A DNA stretch of 62,401 nucleotides from an uncultured Opitutia bacterium (GTDB lineage Bacteria; Verrucomicrobiota; Verrucomicrobiia; Opitutales; Opitutaceae). The notes below the pieces were generated by a model that searched no databases, had not been told where the DNA came from, and worked only from the letters and a program-made list of their open reading frames with translations. The number at the start of each line of letters is the position of its first letter. Position 1 is the first letter of the stretch. The stretch is taken from positions 1 through 62,401 of the forward strand of contig CAIPZZ010000063.1 of the NCBI GenBank assembly GCA_903869665.1, given 5' to 3'. Position numbers and translations under genes: made by a program. Below, one piece after another: positions 1 to 8,528 of this stretch.

Positions 1-189
1 AAAGTTTACAACATCTCCATCAACGACTGGAGTGGTTCGGGTTCGAGTTATTGGGGCGGAAGAGGATCGTCCATCAGTCAAAACTCAGTGCAGGATGCCG
101 GCGGCACTTCTGAGGCCGCTGGCAATACGCTTTCAATTGGCCAGATTAGTGTCACGGCGTCGGTCAATGTCTCGTTTTTGATTGAGTGA
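1..189 (+). CDS. SIMPL (DUF541) domain protein, C-terminal fragment
   Basis: The frame is open at the left window edge and ends with TGA at 187-189, giving the last 62 residues of a larger protein. The end, ISVTASVNVSFLIE, resembles the final beta strand of SIMPL/DUF541 domains, which are periplasmic or secreted proteins of uncertain function. The fragment is rich in Ser, Gly and Asn, as expected of an exported protein. The family call rests only on this short tail, so another beta-rich exported protein is possible. Confidence 0.5.
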   Translation, partial: KVYNISINDWSGSGSSYWGGRGSSISQNSVQDAGGTSEAAGNTLSIGQISVTASVNVSFLIE

Positions 190-275
190 GGCGGCCGAAT
201 CCCGAGTCAGGCGGCAGTTTCTACAGCTGGTGCCAGCGCGTTGCGGTCAGAGCCAGAAACTGCTTTCCCATTTTC

Positions 276-584
276 ATGCTCCTCGCCTTCACCACCGTCG
301 CCAACGCCGCGGATGCCGACCGGCTCGCGGCCGAGGCCGTCGCGCGCGGGCTGGCGGTGTGCGTGCAAGCGGACGGGCCGGTGACGTCGCATTACCGTTG
401 GGAGTGTAAACAGGAGCGCGCGACGGAGTTTCGGCTCCTTTTCAAGTTTCTGCCCGGCCAGCAGGCGGCGCTGGAGGCGTGGCTGCTCACGGCACACCCT
501 TACGCCACGCCGGAGTGGGTCGTGGTGCGGGCGGAGCACGTCGGGGAAAAATACTTGTCATGGGCACGGGCGTCTGGCACTTAG
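276..584 (+). CDS. cutA: CutA family divalent-cation tolerance protein
   Basis: This is a 102-residue cytoplasmic protein of the trimeric CutA1 family, linked to divalent metal tolerance. The N-terminal strand with TTVANAADADRLAAEAV, the segment SHYRWECKQE (the usual S.Y.W.GK region) and the C-terminal HPYATPE and YLSWA motifs match family signatures and the usual length of 100-115 residues. The ATG at 276 places the first strand at the N terminus as in other CutA proteins. An upstream in-frame ATG at 186 would add 30 atypical residues, so it was not chosen. The next gene starts 40 bases downstream on the same strand. Confidence 0.85.
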   Translation: MLLAFTTVANAADADRLAAEAVARGLAVCVQADGPVTSHYRWECKQERATEFRLLFKFLPGQQAALEAWLLTAHPYATPEWVVVRAEHVGEKYLSWARASGT

Positions 585-624
585 TCACCCCTTTAGCCGT
601 CCGCTCACCACCAATTTACCAGCC

Positions 625-780
625 ATGTCCCAGCACAAAAGCCTCCAAGGCGTCTCCGGCCTCGTCGTGAAACGCAACGTCCTCAAGCGCTTCGAGCGCG
701 TCGCCATCCTCAAGAAGCGCGCGCAGTGGAAGGAGGGCGACCGCGTGTCGGGCCTCCGCAAGACCAAGCCTGACATCTGA
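625..780 (+). CDS. small basic protein of the Verrucomicrobia/Chlamydiae family
   Basis: A 51-residue, strongly basic protein (MSQHKSLQGVSGLVVKRN... ending GLRKTKPDI). The start MS.HKSL, the VKRNVL.RFER core and the tail with K.K match a small basic protein family known from Verrucomicrobia and Chlamydiae, whose role is not established; its charge suggests nucleic acid or ribosome binding. It is a useful lineage marker for this window. It lies 40 bases after cutA on the same strand and may be co-transcribed. Confidence 0.85.
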   Translation: MSQHKSLQGVSGLVVKRNVLKRFERVAILKKRAQWKEGDRVSGLRKTKPDI

Positions 781-916
781 GCCGGCCCGGCTGGCGCGGG
801 CGTGGCGGGTAGCGAAATGGTTCCTGCCGCCGGCCGTTTCGCGACGCGCCGTCCACCCCTCTTCGCCCAAGCGGCGGAGGAGTCTCTAATATTTTTCACC
901 CCCGCCGCCGCCCGCG

Positions 917-1543
917 ATGCACGCGCTGTTCGACCAACTCATCGGCTGGTATCGGGGCGCGCTGGAGACGGGCGGCTATCCGCTCATCGCGTTGCTGATG
1001 TTTGTGGAGAGCACGTTCATCCCGCTGCCGAGCGAGCTGGTCATCCCTTTCGCCGCGCATTACGCGCACACTAGCGGGCATCTGAGCCTGACCGGCATCG
1101 TGATCGCGGGCGCGCTAGGCTCGTGGGCCGGGGCGACCGCGATGTATTGGGCCGCGCGCTGGGCAGGCCGGCCACTCATCTTGCGCCACGGGAAAAGGTT
1201 TTTCGTGCCGCCGGAGAAGGTGGAGAACGCGGAGCGCTGGGCGGCGCACTACGGCGGCTTCGGAATTTTCGCGTCGCGGTTGCTGCCGGTCGTCCGGCAT
1301 CTCATCGGCATCCCAGCGGGCATCGTGCGGATGGACTACGCAAAATTTTCCCTGCACACCCTGATCGGCTCGACGGTGTGGTGCGCGGTGCTTGCTTGGT
1401 TTGGAGTGAGCTTCGGCGACGACTTGAGCCATTCCGAGAGCGTGGCCAAGACCGCTAGTGTCTGGATCGGCGGGGCGATGCTGGTCTTGGGCGCGATCTA
1501 CTACGCCTTCGTCCACCGGCAGATGCGGGCGGAACCCAAATGA
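917..1543 (+). CDS. DedA family inner-membrane protein
   Basis: A 208-residue DedA/SNARE-associated (VTT) membrane protein of the family implicated in lipid flipping and envelope homeostasis. An early motif around residues 35-45 (ESTFIPLPSELVIPFA) is the typical E..F.P.PSE signature. A central segment with FASRLLPVVRHLIGIPAG matches the conserved F.R.[LIV]P..R...G.PAG motif with its functional Arg residues, and there are about five hydrophobic segments. The length is normal. It stands alone before a tRNA gene. The substrate cannot be deduced. Confidence 0.9.
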   Translation: MHALFDQLIGWYRGALETGGYPLIALLMFVESTFIPLPSELVIPFAAHYAHTSGHLSLTGIVIAGALGSWAGATAMYWAARWAGRPLILRHGKRFFVPPEKVENAERWAAHYGGFGIFASRLLPVVRHLIGIPAGIVRMDYAKFSLHTLIGSTVWCAVLAWFGVSFGDDLSHSESVAKTASVWIGGAMLVLGAIYYAFVHRQMRAEPK

Positions 1544-1624
1544 GCGCCGGGCGGGGCCGTCCCTGACGCCCACGCCTTTGCGCTCGACAGCGCACCTCCC
1601 GCACGCGATGTTCGCGTCACCTTT

Positions 1625-1699
1625 GCGAGCATAGCACAATGGATAGTGTAGTGGCCTCCGAAGCCATTGATCTGGGTTCGACTCCCGGTGCTCGCACCA
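1625..1699 (+). tRNA. tRNA-Arg (anticodon CCG)
   Basis: The sequence folds as a cloverleaf: acceptor GCGAGCA pairs with TGCTCGC, the anticodon arm is GTGGC-CTCCGAA-GCCAT with anticodon CCG, and the T loop is GTTCGAC. The discriminator is A, and CCA is encoded at 1697-1699. It reads CGG arginine codons. It ends 5 bases before the stop of the convergent histidine kinase gene. Confidence 0.95.
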
Positions 1700-1703
1700 G
1701 TTA

Positions 1704-3329
1704 TTATCCCGCCGCCAGTCGCAGTTCGGCGCGGAAGCCGTGCGGCTCGCGATTGGAGAAGCGCACCGTCCCCCGGCACGCCTCCGCCGCGCCGCGCACG
1801 ATGGCCAAACCCAGGCCCGCGCCGCCCGTGTCGCGGGTGCGTGCAAACTCTGGCCGGTAGAACGGCTCGCCGAGCCGCTCCAGGGTCTCCGGCGGCACAC
1901 CGGGGCCATGGTCCTCGACGGCGATCACGATCACGCCGCCATCGGCCTGCGCGGTGAGCGTTACGGGGCCGGCGTCGCCGGCGTAGCGGAGGGCATTGCG
2001 GACGAGGTTGGCGAGCGCGCGCGCAAGCAGCGGCGCGTCAGCCGACACGGCGAGGCCGGCAGGGACACGGATCAAAACCTTCCCCTCCGCGGCCTCGCGC
2101 GCCAGCACGTCGGCCACAAGCGGCGCGAGCTCCACGCGCGCCAGCTCGGCCCCGCGCGCGCGCAATCCGGCCTTGGTAAATGCGAGCAGCTCGCCAACCA
2201 GTGCCGACATCTGCTGGACCTCCTCGCGCACATCCGCCACGGCGGGCTGCAGCGCGGGCGCGGCCTGGTCCTCCAAAATGCTCACCGCCACCTGCAGGCG
2301 GCCGAGCGGCGAGCCGAGCTCATGGGCGATGTCGCCGAGAAACCGTTTCTGTCCCGTCGCGGCGCGGTCGAGCTGCGCGGCCATCTGGTTGACGGCGCCG
2401 CCGAGCCGGCCCAGCTCGTCGCGGCGGCCGTCGTCCACCCGCGTGTCAAACTTGCCCTCGGCGATCTGCTCGGTCGCGCGCGTGAGTTCGCCCAGCGGGC
2501 GGGTGATGCCACGCACCAGTGGCAGCCAGAACACGACCGAGAGCCCCATCGCGGCGGCGGTCGCCACCAGCCAAGGCGTGAGGTCGAGCGCGCCGACAGC
2601 CCCCCAGAGCGAGTCCGCGCGCAGCAGCAGTGTGGAGGCGGGCACGCGTTGGACCGGGCTGTTGGGCTCGTAAATGGGGGGCAGGCGCACGCCAATCCAG
2701 TAGGCCGAGGGGGCGCGCGAGGGCTCCAAAAAATTTCCGTAGGTCTGGCCGCGTGTCACGACCACCGTGCTGGCTCCCGCCGTGGGCGGCTGGCTCCCGC
2801 GCCCGCCGCCCTGTCCGTCTGTGCGCCGGGTGTCGCCGCGCGGCCCGGTGCCGCCGCGTCCGAAGCCGCCGTTTTGTCCGGGCCCAGGAAAATTCTGCCC
2901 GCTATCGCCCAAAGGGCCGAAGCCGCGCCCGCCCCCGCCGCGGTTGAAATTGCCGCCGCCGGCCGGGCCGGGCTGGCTAGTGCGCGCGTCTAGATGCAGG
3001 CGCACCTCGGGCGGCAGCTCAAGGGCCGGGCCGGCGAGCTGGCGGGGGTCGCCGTTTTGGAACAAATAGAGCTCCACGCCGTATTCTCCGCCGAGTCGGG
3101 TGAGCATCTCGTCGCGCGCCTCCTTGTTCGTCGGGGTCTGCCGTAGCTCGAGGGTGAGCTCGCGGGCAACGTTGCGGAGGCGCGCGTCGGCCGGGGCGGC
3201 AGCAACCAGCATGTCCCAACCGAAACCGGACTCCGTCACGAGAAACGCCCCGCCTACCACCGCCAATGCCACGAGGTTGAGCAGCAGCCAGAGAGAGACC
3301 TTGAGGGAAAGAGGGAAGGGGATTTTCAC
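1704..3329 (-). CDS. sensor histidine kinase with HAMP domain and Gly-rich periplasmic insert
   Basis: A 541-residue membrane sensor kinase. The N-terminal membrane helix spans about residues 8-31, a periplasmic sensor lies between 32 and 250, a second helix spans about 251-271, then a HAMP domain. The H-box is FLGDIAHELGSPLG with phospho-acceptor H337. Then follow the N-box (NLVRNALRYA), G1 (DHGPGVPP) and G2 (GGAGLGLAI) of the ATP-binding domain. The architecture is CpxA/EnvZ-like. A roughly 65-residue stretch in the periplasmic domain (about 119-183) is almost pure Gly/Asn/Arg/Pro/Gln and looks like an inserted flexible linker. The gene lies 18 bases after its response regulator, so it is the partner kinase. 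The signal is unknown; the divergent envelope genes suggest envelope sensing. Confidence 0.93.
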   Translation of the reverse strand: MKIPFPLSLKVSLWLLLNLVALAVVGGAFLVTESGFGWDMLVAAAPADARLRNVARELTLELRQTPTNKEARDEMLTRLGGEYGVELYLFQNGDPRQLAGPALELPPEVRLHLDARTSQPGPAGGGNFNRGGGGRGFGPLGDSGQNFPGPGQNGGFGRGGTGPRGDTRRTDGQGGGRGSQPPTAGASTVVVTRGQTYGNFLEPSRAPSAYWIGVRLPPIYEPNSPVQRVPASTLLLRADSLWGAVGALDLTPWLVATAAAMGLSVVFWLPLVRGITRPLGELTRATEQIAEGKFDTRVDDGRRDELGRLGGAVNQMAAQLDRAATGQKRFLGDIAHELGSPLGRLQVAVSILEDQAAPALQPAVADVREEVQQMSALVGELLAFTKAGLRARGAELARVELAPLVADVLAREAAEGKVLIRVPAGLAVSADAPLLARALANLVRNALRYAGDAGPVTLTAQADGGVIVIAVEDHGPGVPPETLERLGEPFYRPEFARTRDTGGAGLGLAIVRGAAEACRGTVRFSNREPHGFRAELRLAAG

Positions 3330-3347
3330 GGCAGGCGGGCGCGGCGC

Positions 3348-4091
3348 TCAGGGCGAGGCGGGGTTGACAAGCATGTAGCCGGCGGAGCGGAGCGTGCGGA
3401 TGAAGCGCGGGTTCTTGGCGTCGTCGCCGAGCTTTTTACGGAGCGCGGAGATGTGCACGTCAATCGAGCGGTCGAACACGTCGTAGTTGCGGTCGCGGAT
3501 CTCCTCCAGCAGGGCCTCGCGGGATTTCACGCGGCCGCGGGCCTTGGCTAGGCTGGCAAGCAGGTCGAACTCCACCGGCGTGAGCGCGAGCGGAGTGTCG
3601 TTCAGCACGGCGGTGCGCGTGTCCGGGCTGACGCGCAGCGGGCCGACGACCAGCTCGGCGGCGGGCGCGTCGCTGCCCTCCGCCGGCGTGCGGGCGGCGC
3701 GGCGCAGCACGGCGCGCAGGCGGGCGAGCAGCTCGCGGGTGGAGAAGGTTTTCGGCAGGTAGTCGTCCGCGCCCACTTCCAGGCCGACAATGCGGTCGGT
3801 CTCGTCGCCGCGCGCGGTGAGCATGAGCACGGGCGTGTCGCGCTTGGCGCGGATGCGGCGGAGCACCTCGAAGCCGTCGAGACTAGGCATCATCACGTCG
3901 AGGATGATAGCGTGCCACGTCTCGTCAGCGTTGGTCGCGCGCTCAACCCCTTCCAGGCCGTCGTGGACGGCGGTGACGTCGAAGCCGAGCGGACCGAGGT
4001 AACCCGCGACGAGACGGCAGAGCTTTTTGTCGTCGTCAATCATCAGCAGCCGGGTGCGGCCGGCGGCGGAATCGGTGTTCGTGGCGCTCAT
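3348..4091 (-). CDS. OmpR-family response regulator
   Basis: A 247-residue regulator. The receiver domain has the acidic pair in LLMIDDDKK, phospho-acceptor D65 in IILDVMMPS, the Thr in MLTARG and the Lys in LPKTFS. The C-terminal winged helix ends with RSAGYMLV. The ATG at 4091 begins just before the receiver; an upstream in-frame ATG would add 47 residues of non-domain sequence. It is first in a two-gene operon with the kinase and is divergent from the three MuiA-family genes, which makes those genes plausible targets (inference). Confidence 0.93.
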   Translation of the reverse strand: MSATNTDSAAGRTRLLMIDDDKKLCRLVAGYLGPLGFDVTAVHDGLEGVERATNADETWHAIILDVMMPSLDGFEVLRRIRAKRDTPVLMLTARGDETDRIVGLEVGADDYLPKTFSTRELLARLRAVLRRAARTPAEGSDAPAAELVVGPLRVSPDTRTAVLNDTPLALTPVEFDLLASLAKARGRVKSREALLEEIRDRNYDVFDRSIDVHISALRKKLGDDAKNPRFIRTLRSAGYMLVNPASP

Positions 4092-4134
4092 TGGGTGGGG
4101 GGAACCTGCTCCTAAGACGCCGCGGAGACAGCTT

Positions 4135-4153
4135 TGTTTACGCGCGCTTAACA
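4135..4153. promoter_or_regulatory. possible operator in divergent promoter region
   Basis: In the 223-base gap between the response regulator and the first MuiA-family gene there is an imperfect palindrome, TGTTTACGCGCGCTTAACA. Five of the six outer pairs match. Its position 44 bases from the regulator start would suit autoregulation. The match is short and may be chance. Confidence 0.25.
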
Positions 4154-4314
4154 TTTTTCCGAAAAAACAGCGAGCCGGCCGGGCAAAAGAGGGTTTGCGC
4201 CATGTCGCGCCTTGGGCAACCTGTCCACGCATCCGGCCCGGCGAAAAATATCGTCGGCTGGCCTAAGAAAACGCCGCCCCATCCGTTTAAGTCCCTGAAC
4301 CCTCCTTCCTACCC

Positions 4315-6165
4315 ATGAAACTCCCCCATCCCCGCCGCGCCTGCTTGGCGCTTTCGCTCCTCCTCGCCGCCGCGCTCCCCGCCGCGCCCGAGCCGGTCAG
4401 CTCCAATATCACCGCCGTCGCGGTTTACACCGACCGCGCCATCGTCACCCGCACCGCCGCGCTCGAACTCAGCAAGGGCGAGCATGAGCTGGTGTTTGAG
4501 AACCTCCCCGCCGCGCTCATGGACGAGTCGCTGCAGGTCAAGGCCGAGGAGACCAAAGGCGTCGCCCGCGTGACCATCCTCGATGTCAACGCCCGCACCA
4601 CCTTTGTCCCGGCCACGCCCGCGCCGGGCGTCAACGCGCTGGAGCAGAAGCTCAAGGACCTCGCCCAGGCCCGCCGTAAGCTCGATGACCGCGCCGCCGT
4701 CCTCGCCGCCAAACGCGACTACCTCCTCAAAATCCAGACCGCCACCACCACCGTGCCCAACGTCGAGAAGGAGAGCGCCTCCTCCCGCACCTCGCTCGAC
4801 GACTGGCTGAAACTGCTCGAGTTCAGCGAAAAGACCCTCACCGCCCTCGCCACCGAGCAGCAGCAACTCGACATTGACCGCCTGAAAAACGACGAGGAGC
4901 AGCAGGCCGCGCGCGACCAGCTCAACCAGCTCCGCAACGGCGGCGGCCCCGTCCCGCTCGCCGGCGGCGCGCTTATCCGGCCCAACCCCCAGAGCCGCGA
5001 CCGCAATGTCAAGACGGTCACTGTCCGCGTCTCCGTCGCCACGCCCGGCGCGCTCTCGCTCGCGCTCGCCTACGGCGTGCGTGGTGCCTCGTGGTCGCCC
5101 GCCTACGACGCCAAGCTCAGCAACGACGCCGCCAAGCCGTCCGTCAGCCTCACCTATTTCGGCACCGTCCGCCAGAATACCGGCGAGGACTGGAAAAACG
5201 TGCAGCTCACGCTCTCGACCGCGCGTCCGTCGCTCGGCGGCGCGGCCCCCGAGTTGCGCGCTTGGGTGCTCGACGAGCGGCCCGCGCCCGTGGTGTTTGC
5301 CGCGGCTGCCGCCGCGCCTGCCGCCCGCGGTGGCCGGGGTGGGGCCGGTGGCGGCGGGCGTGCCGGCGGAGCCGGCGGCGGTTTTGGCGGCGCGGGTCCC
5401 GGCGGCGGTGCACCCGGTTCGCAGTCCTTTGCCCGTCTTGGCAACGAGGCCGCCGACGGTCTGGCGCAGGACCGGGCCGCCGATTTTTCTACGGCCTCCG
5501 TTGAGAGCGGCGCGACCAGCGCGTCGTTCAAAATCCCTGACGCCGCGACCGTCCTCAGCGACAACGCCCCGCAGAAGGTCGCCATCACCGTCGCCAGCCT
5601 GCCCGCCAAGCTCCAATACCAATCCACCCCGCGTCTGCTGGAGACCGCCTTCCTCAGCGCCTCCGTCGCCAACGACAGCGATTTTCCCCTGCTGGCCGGC
5701 CCGATGAACACGTTTCTCGACGACAACTTCATCGCCACCAGTGCGCTCAAGACCACCATGCCGCAGGAGAAATTCGACCTCTCGCTCGGCGCCGACGAGG
5801 GCATCAATATCAAGCGCAAGCTCGTCAACCGCTTCGCGGAGAAAACCGGTTTCAGCAACAGCGGCAACCGCGTGACCTACACCGTCGAGATCACCGTCAC
5901 CAACCTCAAGAAAGCCGCGCAGCACGTCGTGTTCAAGGAGCTGCTGCCGCTCTCGCGCAACGAGAAGATCACCGTGAAGCTCATCGAGCCGTCCGAGCGC
6001 GACGTCGGCACGCCCGACAAGCCCGGCAAGGAGGTCACGCTCGAGGAGGACAACAAGCTCGTCTGGCGCCTCGATGTCGCCCCCGGTAAGGACAAGGCCC
6101 GCAAGATCACGCTCAAGTTCAGCGTGGATTATCCGGCCGACTTCCAGATCACCGGCCTGGAGTGA
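4315..6165 (+). CDS. MuiA-family (DUF4140/DUF4139) exported protein, copy 1
   Basis: A 616-residue exported protein. The signal peptide is conventional (positively charged start, Leu/Ala core to about residue 25). The DUF4140-type N domain begins with ITAVAVYTDRAIVTRTA and FENLPAAL. A long coiled-coil region covers about residues 105-210. The DUF4139-type C domain includes GASWSPAYDAKL, NTGEDWKNVQLTLSTARPSL and FKELLPLSRNEKITVK. Between the halves, about residues 325-365, is a Gly/Ala-rich linker. The family is named after a mucoidy-inhibitor gene; the biochemical role is unknown. It is the first of three tandem paralogues and has the most ordinary signal peptide. The ATG at 4315 starts the signal peptide directly. 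Confidence 0.88.
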   Translation: MKLPHPRRACLALSLLLAAALPAAPEPVSSNITAVAVYTDRAIVTRTAALELSKGEHELVFENLPAALMDESLQVKAEETKGVARVTILDVNARTTFVPATPAPGVNALEQKLKDLAQARRKLDDRAAVLAAKRDYLLKIQTATTTVPNVEKESASSRTSLDDWLKLLEFSEKTLTALATEQQQLDIDRLKNDEEQQAARDQLNQLRNGGGPVPLAGGALIRPNPQSRDRNVKTVTVRVSVATPGALSLALAYGVRGASWSPAYDAKLSNDAAKPSVSLTYFGTVRQNTGEDWKNVQLTLSTARPSLGGAAPELRAWVLDERPAPVVFAAAAAAPAARGGRGGAGGGGRAGGAGGGFGGAGPGGGAPGSQSFARLGNEAADGLAQDRAADFSTASVESGATSASFKIPDAATVLSDNAPQKVAITVASLPAKLQYQSTPRLLETAFLSASVANDSDFPLLAGPMNTFLDDNFIATSALKTTMPQEKFDLSLGADEGINIKRKLVNRFAEKTGFSNSGNRVTYTVEITVTNLKKAAQHVVFKELLPLSRNEKITVKLIEPSERDVGTPDKPGKEVTLEEDNKLVWRLDVAPGKDKARKITLKFSVDYPADFQITGLE

Positions 6166-6193
6166 GCGCCGCGCCGACGCGCGAAAAACTTCC

Positions 6194-6229
6194 CGCCCCG
6201 CCCGCGCTGCGTCGCCGGCGGGGCGTTTT
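6194..6229 (+). terminator. rho-independent terminator after MuiA copy 1
   Basis: A perfect 9-bp stem, CGCCCCGCC (6194-6202) with GGCGGGGCG (6217-6225), has a 14-base loop and is followed by TTTT. It lies 28 bases after the stop codon, so the first paralogue probably has its own transcript end. Confidence 0.7.
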
Positions 6230-6288
6230 GCTTTCCCGTAGCCCGGCCCGGGAGGGCCGGGACAACCGCGTCCGCTTGCCACCATCCT

Positions 6289-6313
6289 CCCGCCTCTCCC
6301 GAGGCGGGCCACA
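6289..6313. repeat. short hairpin repeat with CTCCCG loop (copy A)
   Basis: CCCGCCT-CTCCCG-AGGCGGG is a perfect 7-bp hairpin followed by CCACA. A second copy with the same loop and flank, CCCGTTT-CTCCCG-AAGCGGG-CCACA, lies at 59232-59256. Apart from the terminator, this hairpin and the following inverted repeat, the 431-base gap 6166-6596 shows no gene. Confidence 0.6.
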
Positions 6314-6431
6314 CGAAGCAGGCCCCAAACCCATGACAAATCCCTGACAAACATTTTACAACTCCATGACAACTCGCCCCGCGTTTTCTGCTAGGATTTG
6401 ACCAGCCAACAAGATCTCCCGCCTCCACTCT

Positions 6432-6512
6432 CGCTCGTTTTCGTTCTCTGACTCGTTCTCATTCTCCTCTGAAAACCAAACCGAGAACGAGTAGGAGTAA
6501 GAGAACGAGAAG
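6432..6512. repeat. purine/pyrimidine inverted repeat after MuiA copy 1
   Basis: A pyrimidine-rich left arm (CGTTCTCTGACTC..., from 6441) is an imperfect inverted copy of a purine-rich right arm (6483-6512), separated by a short spacer. Positions 6474-6511 match 10584-10621, after copy 3, at 37 of 38 bases, so this is a real repeat family and not mere low complexity. It could be a mobile palindromic element or an RNA hairpin. Confidence 0.75.
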
Positions 6513-6596
6513 GATCCCAAACCATCCGACCCACCGCCGTCCATCTCCACGCTTCCCCCATGTTACCGAGCCGCATCTGCGGCGATAATTTTCCCC

Positions 6597-8510
6597 ATGA
6601 ATAATCAAACCACCCGCCTCGTCTCACTCCTCCTGCTTCTGTCCTCCGTTCTCTGTCCTCTGTCCTCAGCCGCGACTCCCGTCGCGGCGCCCTCCACCAT
6701 CTCCGCCGCCACCGTCTATGCCGACCGCGCCGTCGTCACGCGCACCGCTCACCTCGACAGCATCCCTGCCGGCGCGAACGAGCTGACCTTCGAAAATCTC
6801 CCCGCCAACCTCGCGACCGCCTCGCTCCAAGTCACCGGTCGCGGTCCGGCCAACGCCACCATCCTCGACGTTTCCGCCAAGCCCGTCCGCACCGAGGCCA
6901 CCTCAGTCCCAGGCGAGAAGGCCATTGAGGACAAGATCAAGTCCCTCCGCGACCAGGATCGCGCTCTCGCCGACAAGGCCCGCCTGCTCGATCGCCAGCG
7001 CGGCCTGCTCGCGCAAATCGAGGCCGCCGCCACCCGGCCGCCGCCAGCACCCACGAAAGACACCCCGCCCGCCGCCGCGCCGCCGTCGTTCGACGACTGG
7101 CAGAAGCTCCTCGATTTCTCCGGCGAAAAAGCCCGCGCACTCGCCGAGTCGCAGCGCGCGCTCGACGACGCCCGCCAGACGCTCGCCGACCAGATTTCCG
7201 CGCAGGAGTCCGCCCTGCGCGACCTGCGCGGCGCGCGACCCGGCGCGCGCAGCACCACTACCGTGACCGTGCGCCTGACCGCCGCCGCCGCCGGCGCGCT
7301 CGACCTCGCGCTCTCCTATGCTCTGCCCGGCGCCAACTGGGCTCCCGTTTATGATGCCCGCCTCCGCACCGAGCGCCGCGAGCTCGAACTCGGCTACTTC
7401 GCCCTCGTCCGCAACTCCACTGGTGAGGACTGGAAAGACATCGCCCTCACGCTCTCCACCGCCCGCCCCTCGCTCGGCGGCGGCGTCACCGAGCCGGCGG
7501 CGTGGACGCTGGATGTGATGGCGGGGGTGAACCGACCGCCAAATCGTTCGATTGCCGACACTTTCACCGTCGGCTCGGGGTCTTCAAACCAAGGTGTGTT
7601 GATCGCCGCCGGTTCAACCACGGGAGCGGTCGCGTTGAACGGTGCCAACGCATACGTTGTCCCCGACACCAACACCGAAGCACTTCAGCAAAGCGCCATC
7701 CGCGGTAATCCCGCCGTCAACTTCAGTAACTCCGGCATCGTCTCCGCCGTCGGCTCCGTCACCAGCACCTTTGCAGGCGGCATCACCGTCGCCGGCGGCA
7801 CCATCGACATCGCCTACGCGTCCGCCGGCCTCCAGACCGGCGCGACCAGCGCGACGTTCAAGATTGATGGCGCGACCACGCTCCCCAGCGACAATGCCCC
7901 GCAGCGCGTCGCCATCACCTCGTTCCGCCTCCCCGCGCTGCTCCAATACCAGGCCACGCCGCGCGCCAGCGAGAACGTCTATCTCACCGCCTACGCGAAC
8001 AACGGCTCCGACTACCCGCTGCTTGCCGGCGCGCTCAACGCGTTTCTCGACGACAACTTCATCGCCTCCTCACGGCTCGACACCGTCATGCCCGCCGCGC
8101 GCCTGCACCTCGCGCTCGGGGCCGACGAGGGCATCACCTTCAAGCGCCGCGTAGTGCCGCGTTTCGGCGAGGACACCGGCTTCACCGGCAAATACCGCCT
8201 CGTGACCTACGAGTTCGCCTACACGATCACCAATCACAAGAAGACCACCGAGCGCGTGATGTTCAAGGACGTGCTCCCCGTCTCGCGCGACGAGCGCATC
8301 AAGGTGAGCCTCGTCGAGCCACGCGAGCGCGACCTGCTCAAGCCCGAGGACATCGTTGTGGCCGGCGCGTTGCCCAAGCCCGGCATCACCAAGGAGGAGG
8401 ACGGCAAGCTCGTCTGGCGCCTCGACCTGAAGCCCGGCGAAAAAATCGAGCGCACCCTCAAGTTCACCGTGGAGTATCCCGCCGATGTGCCCGTCGCCGG
8501 TCTGCAATAA
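6597..8510 (+). CDS. MuiA-family (DUF4140/DUF4139) exported protein, copy 2
   Basis: A 637-residue paralogue of the neighbouring genes. The N domain has ISAATVYADRAVVTRTA and FENLPANL, then coiled-coil segments, then GANWAPVYDARL, STGEDWKDIALTLSTARPSL and MFKDVLPVSRDERIKVS. The central linker (about residues 305-415) differs entirely from copy 1: it is rich in Ser, Thr, Asn and Val rather than Gly/Ala. The signal peptide (SLLLLLSSVLCPLSS then AATPVAA) is encoded by four heptanucleotide units and a palindrome, described separately. The ATG at 6597 is the only start giving an N-terminal signal. Cell-envelope location is inferred from the signal; function is unknown. Confidence 0.87.
   Translation: MNNQTTRLVSLLLLLSSVLCPLSSAATPVAAPSTISAATVYADRAVVTRTAHLDSIPAGANELTFENLPANLATASLQVTGRGPANATILDVSAKPVRTEATSVPGEKAIEDKIKSLRDQDRALADKARLLDRQRGLLAQIEAAATRPPPAPTKDTPPAAAPPSFDDWQKLLDFSGEKARALAESQRALDDARQTLADQISAQESALRDLRGARPGARSTTTVTVRLTAAAAGALDLALSYALPGANWAPVYDARLRTERRELELGYFALVRNSTGEDWKDIALTLSTARPSLGGGVTEPAAWTLDVMAGVNRPPNRSIADTFTVGSGSSNQGVLIAAGSTTGAVALNGANAYVVPDTNTEALQQSAIRGNPAVNFSNSGIVSAVGSVTSTFAGGITVAGGTIDIAYASAGLQTGATSATFKIDGATTLPSDNAPQRVAITSFRLPALLQYQATPRASENVYLTAYANNGSDYPLLAGALNAFLDDNFIASSRLDTVMPAARLHLALGADEGITFKRRVVPRFGEDTGFTGKYRLVTYEFAYTITNHKKTTERVMFKDVLPVSRDERIKVSLVEPRERDLLKPEDIVVAGALPKPGITKEEDGKLVWRLDLKPGEKIERTLKFTVEYPADVPVAGLQ
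6640..6667 (+). repeat. four-unit heptanucleotide repeat in signal-peptide codons, copy 2
   Basis: Units are TGTCCTC, CGTTCTC, TGTCCTC, TGTCCTC, with the second diverged. They encode the hydrophobic core of the signal peptide. Gain or loss of one 7-base unit would shift the reading frame of the whole protein. Confidence 0.8.
6669..6688. repeat. CGCGAC palindrome in signal-peptide codons, copy 2
   Basis: GCCGCGAC-TCCC-GTCGCGGC is a perfect 8-bp hairpin with a 4-base loop, directly after the heptamer array. It encodes ATPVA. The same hairpin occurs at 8733-8754, and a relative with loop CCCT occurs at 62364-62383. Confidence 0.75.
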
Positions 8511-8528
8511 CCCGCACCCGCCACCTTC

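Noticed and set aside
1740-2993. Long plus-strand open frame opposite the sensor kinase
   Set aside because: It is the antisense of a high-GC coding region with clear kinase motifs; its own translation has no domain character.
4309-6372. Long minus-strand open frame opposite MuiA copy 1
   Set aside because: It is a low-complexity Gly/Arg/Glu/Val shadow of the real gene, typical of GC-rich antisense frames.
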